Assembly: GCA_017139535.1 (NCBI GenBank)
Contig: WOUO01000015.1
Location: 558,001-622,000, forward strand
From: Trichocladium uniseriatum
Lineage: Eukaryota; Ascomycota; Sordariomycetes; Sordariales; Chaetomiaceae
DNA: 64,000 nt
Direction: 5' to 3'
In this document: positions 42,237 to 53,576 of the stretch, piece after piece
Layout of the letters: each line of letters begins with the position of its first letter
Numbering within the stretch: the first letter of the stretch is position 1
Notes under the pieces: model-generated
What the model was told of the DNA's origin: nothing
Seen by the model: only the letters and a program-made list of their open reading frames with translations
Databases searched by the model: none
Position numbers and translations under genes: made by a program

Positions 42237-45070
42237 CAAAACTTCCTTCTCTAATTTCTGCTACGAGAAATAACCGTGACCAACAACCAAAGGTGGTGAT
42301 TGACTTGGGATGGGAAAGAGGTCGAAGCAGGAGGGAAAACCGAAAGCAAAAAAGTAAAAAAAAAAATTGGTTGATTTATGCAAGTCGGTCGGGAGAAAGC
42401 TCAGTAGAAATTGCATGGACAGCGGCAGAATATCGGTGGACGCTACTGAGTTCCGCGACAAAAGAAAGCAAAGGTTCCCAGTGAGGAGAAAGCAGAAGTT
42501 GTTCACAGAAGAAAGTGAGTACTGTCGGTCGATGAAGAAAACAAAATGTTGATGAAATAAATAGACCGCGTTTCTGGTCAAGGTCGGGGGGGGGGGGGCA
42601 TTTTACTTCTGGCCGCGGCTTGCCGCCCACGGTGCACTCTGGCTTCAGATGAAATCACTTTCGTTACCCTAGCCACTTGACCTGCCGTGGAGGACGCCCT
42701 GCTTCAACCGGGAATACATCCAGCACGCTAGTGACTAGATGACGAATAGAGTCGAGAAGGCTTGGGGCTCAAAGGTATCTTTTCCCAACCCCTTCATTGC
42801 ATGGCTTATATTGTTGTACTCGTTATATTTTTGTATAAGCCTGCTGTTTTCTATTGCTATGTCTTAAGCCGCGATGGCCCGATTTATATGTTTATTTTCC
42901 TATCTGAATACATATTTGTCCAAGAGAAAGATGCGTCAACTGGATAGCAGAAGATTTAGGGCCTGGCAACCACATCCAATCCACATGAGTCTAACAGCAA
43001 GGGCATGTGGCCCATAAACTTGGACTTACGTGACGTGCTTGCCTAGAAAACATTCATGACACCAAGCAAAGGGCGCCTAACCACCTGCGTTTTCTGATGC
43101 CCGGGGCTGCAAGCTCAATCCATGAGTGGTGACTTGTGGAAAGTAAGCATCAAACCACACACGGTTCGTGGTGTTTCCCCTCAATATGACTCTTCTTTTG
43201 ACTCTGGAAGATTTTGGATTTGATGCCATAATTACTTGCAAACAGCCATCTCTTTGAGTGTCTAGATAATTGCGTTTTAATATGAGTTTCTCTCATGCTG
43301 CTACTCAAATCACCTATGTTTATGTTTCATGGCGACTGGATGGCAGCACAGTGTAGTTATAGCGAGAAACTGTTTCCAAGAAGTGTCATTGGACAACCTG
43401 CTAAAAAGATAGAGCAAGACAGGGAGCATCAGGTTCCAGTTTTCATGTTTTGGCAGTCGAAAAAGATCGCGCCCTGAAACGTTCAATGAGAGGGGAACAA
43501 ATACACCAGCATCGCATGAAGTCGGTGACTTTCAGGGTCCTCATCCGCCTGCACACAACTACCCACATTATAAGCAGTCTCGGGCTGTTCCGTCTCCGCA
43601 TGACGGTGATGTGGTCGATCGAAACGCTGAGGAATGGTAGTGAGTGGTCACGATCGTTGCACAGACCTTGATTGTGTGAAGTCGGGATCCTTGTTGGCCC
43701 AATAAACTTCAGGTTGCTCACAATCAGGATTTGTGTTTCGCATCTGAACAGATCGAGCAACGATTTTCGGGAGCAATGCGGTGAAGAGTCTCGGTGTGGA
43801 GGAAGGTCGATGCTTTGCGGTTGGTTGTCGGTAGATTTTCGGCTGTTGACCTTTTCCCCCTGACAGTCTTTGTTCCTGTCTCAGCTGCCGTCTGTTCGTG
43901 GCGAGTTTGAGGTGCTAGGGTTTCATGTGTCATGTTCCGCTGGCTAGCTCAGCTCGGGCTGTCGATTCCTTAAAAGTTGCAAAAAGTTGGACCCTGATAC
44001 GCTGTGCCGCTGCGGAGCATAGGGACATCTCGGCGGGGTCTCACGGCTTTGTTGATGGAGATCGACTTTTGAGCATGTTGGTTTCACATTCTCGGACGTG
44101 AGGGTGGAACGCGAAAGGAGTCGCGACCCAATTGGGCGACCACGCAGAGGCACGTGCCGTATCCGTATTGACGGAGTACGGAGCAAAGTTGAAGCAGGGA
44201 CTCCCTTTCAGTGAAATCACCCTGTGCGGTGTTTTTCGCTTTCTGCTATCCAACTTCAAATGCAGACAAACCTTGTGTTCAATTGCCAACTACCGTGACA
44301 TTGGCATCTGTGAGATTGACAGGTTCTGGCTCGACGCCACTTGGAGATTTGCGGGGTGCCCCTTCTTGGCCGATCTGGGCTTTATTTCCCTTATTTCGCG
44401 TCATTGGCCAATCCGCTGGCGGCTTCAAGTCTGCGCCCGCCAAAGTGGAATCCGCCGAAGACCACAAAGTGGAAAGGGTCCGTACAATGTAACCTTTTAA
44501 CTCCCGGCCTCCCGTACGTATAAACAATGGCCCACAGTCAACGACATATGTCTTGCCTCATAGCCGCGAGAATGCAATTGATGACCTTGTTTTCAAACAC
44601 GACGACCAAACGCGCGCGAAATCGACAGGTCCTTGGCGCGCGATGCGACAGCCGTGGATCCGGTTTGTTTGAAGGGTTCCTCCACTTGGCAGCCAATTAT
44701 CGGCAGCCGAGGCTTCGGTCCCATTTTCCAAGACCTTGGCGTCAAGCAAATGAGGCACGGCGCGAACTTGGCGCACGCAATGGGAGTCGGCTTCCAAGGG
44801 TGGCTATGCAACCAACCCCTTTTTACGAGGTTTCGGATGGCCGGGGAGTGTCTGTTTTAATTGTTGGCCCGCCGGACTTGAGGTTTCTTCTTCCTTTCTT
44901 GCTCTTCTCAAGACCACTTCCCGTCAATCCCTCAACCAGATTGTATTCTTCAACTCCCAGGCCGAATCGCTCGTTTGATGGCCATTTGACTTTCGACTTT
45001 TGAATAGTGCTGCTTTTATTTTAATACCTCTTCTTTTTGCCCGACTGCGACACAAATACATCACGCCACC
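42237..45070. other. Long gene-free region upstream of the GH72 gene
   Basis: 2.8 kb. Its first part is the 5' leader and promoter of the RRM-type gene, with a 13-G homopolymer at 42586-42598. The stretch 42760-43450 is clearly lower in GC. The last part is the GH72 promoter, with a CT-rich leader before 45071. Several 60-150 codon frames occur, one with a fair start context at 44527, but none shows a family or splice partners. Confidence 0.5.
42586..42598. repeat. Homopolymer run of 13 G
   Basis: Thirteen consecutive G residues on the plus strand, upstream of the RRM-type gene. Homopolymers of this kind are length-unstable and error-prone in sequencing. Confidence 0.9.
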
Positions 45071-46561
45071 ATGAAGTCTTTCGCTGTCGTGTCCGCACTG
45101 GCGGCCGTGACCGCCGTGCACGCCGGCCCGACCATCAAGGCTCGCGCGACGACCGTTACCCCCATTACGACCAGCGGTAACGCTTTCTTCAAGGGCAAGG
45201 ACCGCTTCTACATCCGTGGTATCGACTACCAGCCCGGTGGCTCCGCCGCCAACCTCGACCCCCTTGCGGACCCCGACGTCTGCATCCAGGATATCGCCAA
45301 CTTCAAGAAGCTCGGTATCAACGTCATCCGCGTCTACTCGACCGACAACTCCAAGGACCACGATGAGTGCATGAACGCGCTCGCCGAGGCCGGCATCTAC
45401 GTTGTGCTCGACGCCAACAACCCGCTCTACTCAATCAACCAGAACGACCCCCACGGCTCGTACAACACGCCCTACCTCCAGAGCGTGTTTGCGACCCTGG
45501 ATGCCTTTGCGGGCTACTCCAACACCATGGCCTTCTTCTCGGGCAATGAGGTCATCCACGACAAGCTCAACACGACCCTGACGGCCCCCTACGTCAAGGC
45601 CACCACCCGCGACATGCGCAAGTACCTCAAGGCCCGCGGCCACCGTCAGATCCCCGTCGGTTACTCGGCTGCCGACGTCGACACCAACCGCATGGAGTCG
45701 GCCCACTACTTCAACTGCGGCACTGACGAGGAGCGCAGCGACTTTTTCGCTTTCGTGAGTCGACTCTGACGTCCTGATTTGCGGGAACATGCAACTAACT
45801 AAAGGTAGAACGACTACTCGTGGTGCACCAGCGACTTCCACACCTCCAAGTGGGACCAGAAGGTCAAGAACTTCACCGGCTACGGTCTCCCCATCTTCCT
45901 TTCCGAGTACGGCTGCATCGCCAACAAGCGCAACTTTGGTGAGCTTGAGGCCCTGATGAGCGACAACATGACTGGCGTCTACTCCGGTGGTATCATGTAC
46001 GAGTACACGTATGAGGACAACAAGTACGGTATCGTCAGCATCCAGGGCGGCGGCACCGGCAAGACCGACCAGACCGGCAAGCGCGTTCCCAACGACGACT
46101 TTGAGGCCTTCCAGACCGCCCTCAAGAAGTACCCCGCCCCCAAGGACGACGGCGGCTACAACAAGAACACCAAGGCTTCCGAGTGCCCGTCGATGAACGA
46201 GGAGACCTGGGCCGTCCCTACCAACGAGCTCCCCGAGATTCCCGAGGGTGCCTTGGCTGTAAGATATCCTTTGCCATACGTACCACCTAGATTAATCGCT
46301 AATCAAACAATCCAGTTCTTTGAGGATGGCGCCGGTCCCGGCCCTGGCCTCAAGGGCGCCGGCTCGCAGTGGGCTGTTAACGAGGCCTCGAGCAGCTTCG
46401 GCGGCGACGGCTCCGAACTGACCGGCGGCAGCAGCAGCGGCAGCAGCAGCTCTTCTGGCAGCAACTCGGAGGACGACAAGAACGCCGCGGCCGGCACCGT
46501 GCCCGCCCTCGGCAGCGTCCTCGTCGGCCTCGTTGCCTTTGTCGGTTTCTTTGCCTTGTAA
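45071..46561 (+). CDS. GH72 beta-1,3-glucanosyltransferase (Gel/Gas family), GPI-anchored
   Basis: Three exons: 45071-45754, 45809-46258 and 46316-46561, GT-AG introns in phase 0; 459 aa. Residues 1-18 are a signal peptide (MKSFAVVSALAAVTAVHA). The GH72 domain has its two catalytic Glu residues in FFSGNEV (Glu about 160) and FLSEYGC (Glu about 261), as in yeast Gas1 family enzymes. RFYIRGIDYQPGG and GINVIRVYSTD are other family hallmarks. There is no CBM43 (X8) module. After the catalytic domain come a Ser/Gly-rich linker and a hydrophobic tail (VLVGLVAFVGFFAL) for GPI attachment. The enzyme cuts and re-joins beta-1,3-glucan chains in the cell wall. The second intron lies just before the linker. 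Confidence is high. Confidence 0.95.
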
Positions 46562-46927
46562 ATTAATCATGGGCGAGTTGGGGGGTCACAGCTGGGGTTG
46601 AATATACACGACGTTACCTTTAGGCCAGCGGCTGCATTTGGGTTAAATGGATGGTGTTTTTTACATTTGATGCGGGGCGATTCGCTCATCTGGGTGCTTC
46701 TAGATTGTCGGATATTTGCTTAATACATGTGTTATTAATGTTGTGTTGAATTCTCGGGTGCCAGTTCTGCAGTCGTGCTCAGAACAATGAAAGTATGACA
46801 TATGACTGCCATGCGAGTGCAGGTCACATCTCACTGACTTTGCCGTTCGTTCTTGCCAATGTTCAATCCTTCACTGGTACTCACCTCTCATCCTTCCAGT
46901 ACCATCAATGACATCTTTTCACCTCAA
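46562..46927. other. Intergenic, tail-to-tail 3' flanks
   Basis: 366 bp after the GH72 stop. G-rich on the plus strand just after the stop. No gene seen. Confidence 0.5.
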
Positions 46928-47278
46928 TCACATCTCCAACACCTCCACCCGCCCAGCCAACTCCGCCGCCTCTTTCTTCCCATCACCATCCCCACCACCT
47001 TCACTGTCACCACCACCAACGCTACCATCACCACCACTACTATCACCGTCACCGGCAGCAGCAGCAGCAGCCGCCGCCGCAGCGCTATTACCCGCGCAAA
47101 TAGCCACAAAACACGGCGTGCAAAACTCGTCTTCATACTTGGTCTTGTTGCTGGGCGTCGCGATGCAGCAGCCATGTGGTTTGTGGTTGGGGCAAGGGTG
47201 GACTGTTGCTGGGCCTGGCGCGGACAGGATGTGGTGGCACCGGGTGCAGCGGGTTAGGGTTAGGGTGTAGGTGCACAT
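46928..47278 (-). CDS. Small hypothetical Cys-rich protein with poly-Ala and Gly-rich tail
   Basis: A frame of 116 aa starts at the ATG at 47278 (MCTYTLTLTRCTRCHHIL). The longer frame starts at GTG and was not used. Eight Cys and several His in the first 65 residues (CTRCHH, HPCPNHK, HGCCI, FCTPCFVAIC) suggest a zinc-binding fold. A run of ten Ala encoded by GCN repeats follows, then a Gly/Asp/Ser-rich repetitive tail. The opposite strand has an overlapping Pro/Ser-rich frame that looks like a shadow. Similar short proteins starting MCTY with paired Cys are common in Sordariomycetes, without known function. It overlaps the telomere-like motif at 47251-47266. Confidence 0.55.
   Translation of the reverse strand: MCTYTLTLTRCTRCHHILSAPGPATVHPCPNHKPHGCCIATPSNKTKYEDEFCTPCFVAICAGNSAAAAAAAAAAGDGDSSGGDGSVGGGDSEGGGDGDGKKEAAELAGRVEVLEM
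47251..47266 (+). repeat. Telomere-like TTAGGG motif
   Basis: The plus strand reads GGGTTAGGGTTAGGGT, about two and a half telomere units. It lies inside the small Cys-rich gene, where it encodes Thr-Leu-Thr-Leu-Thr. Confidence 0.7.
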
Positions 47279-48131
47279 TTTATGCAGGCAGGTTGTACTG
47301 TGTACGGGGGGTTGGTGTACAAGTATGTAACCCGTACCTTTTGGTGTGTAGAGTGTGCAGGGGGGGTTGTGTGGTTTGGGCTGTGGTTGGGGTGTGGTGT
47401 TCACTGGTTCTGGTCTTCGTAAGGGGATTGTTGTCACTTGCACGAGCACAACGTTCGGTGGCCAAGAGGTAAGGGGTTATTTTGAGAGGTGGTGATGTGT
47501 TTATACTGCATAGAATTATTGAAGAGTAGTTTCAGGAAGAGGAAGTAGATGGAACAAAGCCTTGTTGGCAGGACATGGTGAGGTGAGACTTTAGGTGTAA
47601 AGGTGTTGTTGATCGAGAGTTGAACAATTTCTTTATTTTGGGGCGATTTCGAGATCGATCTAGAAGTCCTTAAACTGTACGCGAGTATACTTGGCACACT
47701 GCCGGTACCGGGGTAAGATCAAGTCAGGAGGCACGCAGGTCTATGTTTCAAGGGGCCGCGGTTTAGTCTCGTACCATTCCAAGATCTTGGCTGCATCTTC
47801 TGGGTCAAGATAGGATGCCGGCTGATACTACCTAGCCAAGACTCTCCACCCGGCTTAACTTCTAAGGAATAATACTAAGCTTGCCATGAATAATCTACAT
47901 CGTGCCATCTACTTACACACACGCATGGCAGTAAGTAGATCGTCTGACTCTGTTGGTGATGGAAATGGTTTTGGAGTTGAATGGCTTGAAATAATGACTG
48001 ATTCGAATTCGGAGAATTGACGACATGGCAACCTGTACATGTTGTGACAGTTACCCTCAGTGCTTACCTGTGCGTAAATATCCAACATTTCTCCTGTCGA
48101 CATCCCAACAGAGCATCACATCCCCACCTCG
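47279..48131. other. Intergenic
   Basis: 853 bp between two minus-strand genes. It contains the promoter of the small Cys-rich gene and the 3' flank of the DUF4238 gene. No gene or clear motif is seen. Confidence 0.5.
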
Positions 48132-50611
48132 TCAGTTCATGTACCGCCAGCCCAGCGGCGGTGTCGGATAAGCCGTCTCAAACAAGACCTTCTTGAGCTC
48201 CTTGAGAGTAGCTTTATCCAACTCTCCGTTAAGGGCGTGTATGAACCTCTCTCTGACCACGACCCGTGTAAGGAGCTCAATCATCTCTCCTTCATCAAAG
48301 AACTCCAGAGTTACTCCCGTCGTTTTGTACCGGCCCGACTTGAGTATCTGAAGCTGCGCCTGGTGTGCCAGTTGCTCGATCTCAGGGATGCCTGGCGAGA
48401 CGTTAGTTTGGGTGTCCGGGGCCCGAAGAGTGGAGGAAGGACTTGCCGCAATCACGGATATACCCTGTGAGGCGCTGTTAGTGCGTGGTGGTCCATGAAG
48501 AACGAGGGCAGCTAAATTACCTGGTGTATAAAACAAGAGAAGCTTCATGCAAAGATACGTCCACGCGGAACTTGTGCGATCATGGGTGAAATCCCCCCAC
48601 AGGTCGAGCCACGGCCGCGTTCTCTTCTCAGTGTCATTCATGCCAGCGGTGTAGATGAGCTTTGCTAGGTGATCCGGCTTGACAACTCGGCAGGCTGTTC
48701 CACAAGGTCAGTGATAATCCCTGAAGCGTGCTGGGATGGAACACGACTTACCGCGAGCTATGACATCCTCTGGACCATCATACGTTTTAAGGTTCCCCAA
48801 ACCCACCTCTCCCTGGTACTTGGACACGTGCATAAACCTGACAAATTTGGTATAATGCCAGAGACGGTGGGGCGGCAGTCGGAGGTAGGCGTCAAGAACA
48901 AGCTCCCGGTTGCGTTGCCGGATGGTTTCGTCGACCTTATCCTTGGACCAGGCATCAATTTTGACCCGGAACGTCCACATCCTCTCAACCTGGTGGAGAT
49001 CCTCATTCAGTGTTGCTGATGAGCCGCCTAGGGTTTATTAGATGAAACGCCGCGGGTATATCTGGCGTATTACTTACCCAAAAGCTCGTAGATCTGCTGC
49101 GCTGGTGGAGGTAATCCCGGTTGTGATGGTTGTGGGCGGCTCTCCTTTATCATCTCCTCTAGAAGTCCAGGTCTGTCTATCTCTCCATTCAAGAATCGAT
49201 GAATCTTTCTCATGTTTTCTGTGTGCCGGGATATATACTTCTTATAACTTGGAATGGTGTCGTTGGGAATCTCGACCTGGACGGTTGCCTTGGTTGAGCC
49301 GAGGCCATGTGACACGGTTTCCAACCTTTTCAGCATGGCCCGACGCTCGCTAGTGTTTGGGCCTATTATCCTCTTCCCCACAGTCAACGGTGCCGTGAGG
49401 TACCACTCTAGTGTCCGGGCGAAGCTCTCTTGCGAGTTGAATACCACGCTGGAACAGGGCATGACATTGTCGAGAAGTAGCCCGTTGATCATATGGACGT
49501 GTTCTGAGCTGACGGGGAAGAACTTGAAGCAGAATTTGTCATCTTTGCTCGGTTCCCAGTTCTCGCCATTGTTGAGATGTAAACGGCCGTTCACGATCTG
49601 GCTGTAGTTGTTCCGAGCCTTTTCGATGGGCAGGTCGGCTAGCAGTGACTTGACTTTGTAGTCGTACACGCCGTCGACCACAAGGAACCGTTGGAACTCT
49701 CGCCACTTCCTGACATCCTCGTTTGCATCTTCCAATGGATTCGGAAGCATATTGCACCGGAGGACAATCATGAGTTTGGGTGAGATGGGGGCGAACTGAT
49801 GAAGAGGGGTGTGGACTCCACCGCCTACTTCACCCGTGTCCATACATTCGACGTGATGGTTTGGGCCCTCGAAGATGTTGTAACTGTTGTCGGTGAGAAC
49901 GAACTCGTCCTCTGGGTTGGACGGCGTGCAAATGGCCATGTAATAGTGCTCACAGTGGGACCAAAACCACATGGCATCTTCCGAGTACATGCGGCTGGTT
50001 AGCTCACGTAACCATTCCATCCCCCCGCCCATCTTTATCTCCACGATGGTCTTGATGTTATGGAACCACACGTCCAGGGGGCTCTTGAATCCATGCTTGG
50101 ACATGTACTCGCGCAGCAGCTCCTGGTCATTCTCATTGTATTCCTCAGGGGTCGAGTGGAAAAACCGCGTGCGAAAGCCGTCTCCGCGGTACTTGATCAC
50201 GAAGAGGAACTTGCGGATGGTATCTCGCTCGTCTCGCGTGAGCCACAGCCCACCTTCTTCCTGCTCAAAGGCCTCGGTGATTTTGCGGAAGATTTCGCTA
50301 GCACTGCACTCCAGCTGAGAAAGGATCTTCTCGACAGCGTGCTGCTGGTCGGCGGGTTTGCTCATGTCATCGTACATGTTCATCTGGCCGAGGATGCGTC
50401 CAACGGGCTTCTCGCAGATGACTGGAGGGTCCACAAGCAGGTCGAGACAGCGGACGACGGGATCCTTGGGAAACATGCCCTTCTCGTACTTGGGCTTACC
50501 GCCGCCCTTTCGCTTCCTGGGGCCATCGCCATAGGGTTTGTATGGGTGGGCAAAGTTTCGGAGCAGGAACCGGGGGACAAAGTGCTGGTACTGAGGGTTG
50601 GCCGTCGCCAT
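48132..50611 (-). CDS. DUF4238 family protein
   Basis: Five exons: 50611-49078, 49027-48752, 48694-48521, 48464-48447 (18 nt) and 48391-48132; 753 aa, all phases consistent. The N-terminus QYQHFVPRFLLRNFAHP is the DUF4238 hallmark. An ILGQMNMYDD segment and a long helical and strand region follow, as in bacterial and fungal members. The C-terminal ~240 residues, after the first intron, are a fungal extension with a conserved-looking end (IPEIEQLAHQAQLQIL, then EMIELLTRVVVRERFIHAL). The 18-nt exon encodes GYIRDC and is followed by a GC-AG intron (GCAAGT donor at 48446). Skipping it would also keep frame. The biochemical role of DUF4238 is unknown. There is no signal peptide or membrane segment. 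Confidence 0.85.
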
Positions 50612-52287
50612 CTTGGACGTAACCGAGGTTGCCAGGTACTCAGATGGGCGAGAAGCTGAGTTTGGGATGACGGATGTGCGAGGGTGAGCTGGCGTCAGGC
50701 GGTCCAGACGGCGGTTGCCTCATGCATGGAGGCATACAACGCGGGGTACTGCGCCATGGCTGTACCCCAACTTTCCAAGACTCCAACCGAGCACTTTTGG
50801 CCAACAACTGGCGGCGTCCATGAATCAAAAACAGCCTTCATTGGGCGTTGGTTCTGCACAGGCCGCGGCAAGCGCATCTTGGGTTTAACATGGCAAAAAT
50901 ATGACCGAGCTTCACAGCCCCTGAGTCAGGGGCTATTTGATGCCAACAGCACTAATACAACCCACTAGCCTACTAGCAGCAATCCTACTGCACTGCAACC
51001 CACGTCAAGCTACCTCGGACATAGTACTAGGCCTAGGTAGTATAATGTCCGGCCTCGCTTCTCAAGCATCAGATATCCCACCACTTAAAGCTATGGGCAA
51101 TAATCCATTAGTGGCCGGAAAATTAGCTACCTTCTATGTCGACTGTCTGCAGCACCTAGTACGCCATTCTTCCAAGTTTGACTATCGATACAAGGACGGC
51201 ATGCCAGATTGAGTAATGGCCAAATATGGAAGCTGGTCTTACGGAGTAATTGGTGTGTAAATTCTGCAAGCGAGTGAGAACAAGGCATGCTGATGTGTAT
51301 TCATGTGTCGCTCGACCTGCTCCTAAGTAATAATCACACCTTCCATGTCCGGACTGACCCATTACAAGGAGGACAAAAGCTTGAATCAACGTACACCGAG
51401 GGAGTAGTTGGTGAGTAGCTGTAAATTTAACGTTTCTGGAATGGTAAAGAAGATGGAATAGGATACGCCGAGAAGTCGTATTGTTCTATCACTCCACCCT
51501 CCATCCTTACTCCAGATTTCTCACCATCTCAACCCCATTCCGTTACCTCTTCCTATTCCCAACGGGACCCAACGCCTATTCTCTTAATCAAAACAAGACA
51601 GAGAGCATCAACTCATCAAAGTGGTGGGTAGCAACGGCGCATACGGCGAAATCGCGGATTGGTGGGAATTCCCGTTTGGGAGGAGGGGGGATCTAGGGTT
51701 CGACGGCCGAGAATCCGGGTTGGGCGGCACTTGGGGGACATTAAAGGGAGGACCAGAGGGTCGGGACAGCGGTGATCTAGCCTGCATGGGGGAAGATGTG
51801 GGGAAGCAACCAAAGGGGGTGAAACGCAGAGTGCCCAGGCGGTATTCTTGGCCTATTCTTGGCATGTCACATCGGTAGATGCCATCCGGATCTGCTCACG
51901 GGGCCAGCTGGAAATCGAAGGGATGGCCGAGCAGGGTCTCCGGCTAATATCCATATTGCAGGGCTTCTCGCAGGGCTCGCTCCAGCCCGCCCGGCCAGTA
52001 CTCGACAGTCTAGGCAATTTGCGGAAGCACGACGCCGAATAGGACCATGAGATTCTCCGTTGGACGCGCGTGTTTCGCTATGACGTGACGAGGTGTTGAA
52101 ACTGGCCCTGGCGGGCCCACGATGGAGGTTGAATGAAGAATTGTGTATAAAGGAGTGAGGTTTGGACAGATCTAGTGTTGTTCTTGTTCTCAGCATCCTG
52201 CCTCATCCACTCGTTCTCACTCCTTTCAGGAACACCAACACCCAGACTTCAACCTTCGGTCCTTCGACAACTCGCAACGCATTCACC
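50612..52287. other. Intergenic between DUF4238 and pectate lyase genes
   Basis: 1.68 kb between divergent starts. The pectate lyase side has a TATA box (52146-52151) and a CT-rich leader. No gene is supported; a frame near 50940-51212 has unusual Leu/Ala-rich content but no start context or family. Confidence 0.5.
52146..52151 (+). promoter_or_regulatory. TATA box (TATAAA) of the pectate lyase gene
   Basis: TATAAA lies 142 bp before the ATG at 52288 and is followed by a CT-rich leader. Confidence 0.6.
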
Positions 52288-53576
52288 ATGAAGCTTCTCG
52301 CCCTCACCTCCATCCTGGCCCTCGCCACGGCCTCGCCGACCCCGACTCAGCCTGAGGCCGGAACCGCCAACATTGTCAAGCGGGCTACCATCTCGGATGC
52401 GGCCACCCTGGGCTATGCTTCGCAGAACGGAGGGTGGGTGAACTGCTGGTTCTTGTTTCTCTAATATCACATGCTAACTAGCTTGTAGCACCAAGGGCGG
52501 CGCCGGCGGCACTGTGACCACCGTCTCTACCCTTGCCCAGTTCACCGCGGCCGTCAACGAGAAGGTCTCGGACCCGACCATTGTCGTCGTCAAGGGTGTC
52601 ATTGAGGGCAACACCAAGGTCCGCGTTGGCAGCAACCGGTCCATCATTGGTCTTCCCGGCGCTGGTGAGTTGAGCTTTTCCTTCAAGCTCTCCAGTGTCT
52701 GTCAACTGACAAGCACCAGGCTTCAAGGGTGTTGGTCTACATTTCCGCAAGCAGAGCAACCTGATTGTGCGCAACATTGTCTCATCGTTTGTCACGGCCG
52801 AGAACGGCGATGCGCTCAAGATCGAGGTGCGTACTTTTTCTGATATTCCCTTGTCATTCAGAGAGAGATACTAAGACCCCCCTAGGAGAGCACCAACGTG
52901 TGGGTCGACCACTGCGAGTTCTCGTCGGCCCTGGTCGACGACAAGGACTACTACGACGGTCTGGTTGACTCGTCGCACGGCTCCGACTTTATCACCATCT
53001 CCCAGTGAGTTCTCCCCTGAACCTCTATTCTTGACACAAAACAAAACAACTAACACTGACTGCCAGCACCTACTTCCACGACCACTGGAAGGCCTCCCTC
53101 GCCGGCCACAGTGACAGCGCCTCCAGCAGCGACACGGGCAAGCTGCACCTGACCTACGCCAACAACTACTGGAAGAACATCAACTCGCGCGCCCCGCTCC
53201 TCCGCTTCGGCACCGCCCACGTCTACAACTCGTACTATGAGAAGTAAGCCACTTCCCCCCCTCCTAGCTCCTAGCTTCCACGAAGTAAGAAACTAACAGA
53301 AACACCAGCATGAGCACCGCCGTCAACTCGCGCATGGGCGCCCAGGCCCTCGTCCAGAGCACCGTCTTCAAGAACGTCACCGTCCCCATCACCAGCCGCG
53401 ACTCCAAGGAGACTGGTGCCGTGGCCGTCTTCGATACCGACCTCGGCGGCGGCCTCAACGACGCCCCCGCCGGCACCATGACCCCGACCTCGGTCCCCTA
53501 CACCTACTCCCTGCTCGGGTCCGCCGCCGTCCCCGGCAAGGTCCCCGGCGAGGCTGGTGCCATCCTTACCTTTTAA
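52288..53576 (+). CDS. Secreted pectate lyase, polysaccharide lyase family 1
   Basis: Six exons: 52288-52433, 52489-52664, 52720-52826, 52886-53004, 53067-53243 and 53309-53576; GT-AG introns, consistent phase; 330 aa. A signal peptide (about 1-16) is followed by a short propeptide ending in VKR, a Kex2-type site. The right-handed beta-helix shows the family motifs: VWVDHCEFSS, YYDGLVDSSHGSDFITIS (calcium-binding Asp residues), and SRAPLLRFGTAHVYNSYY with the catalytic Arg of the RxPxxR motif. It cleaves de-esterified pectin by calcium-dependent beta-elimination outside the cell. The TATA box and leader suggest an inducible, highly expressed gene. PL1 pectin lyases are related, but the calcium Asp set favours pectate lyase. 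Confidence 0.93.

Noticed and set aside
44527..45003. 158-codon plus-strand frame before GH72
   Set aside because: Good start context but no coding composition or family; lies in the promoter and leader of GH72.
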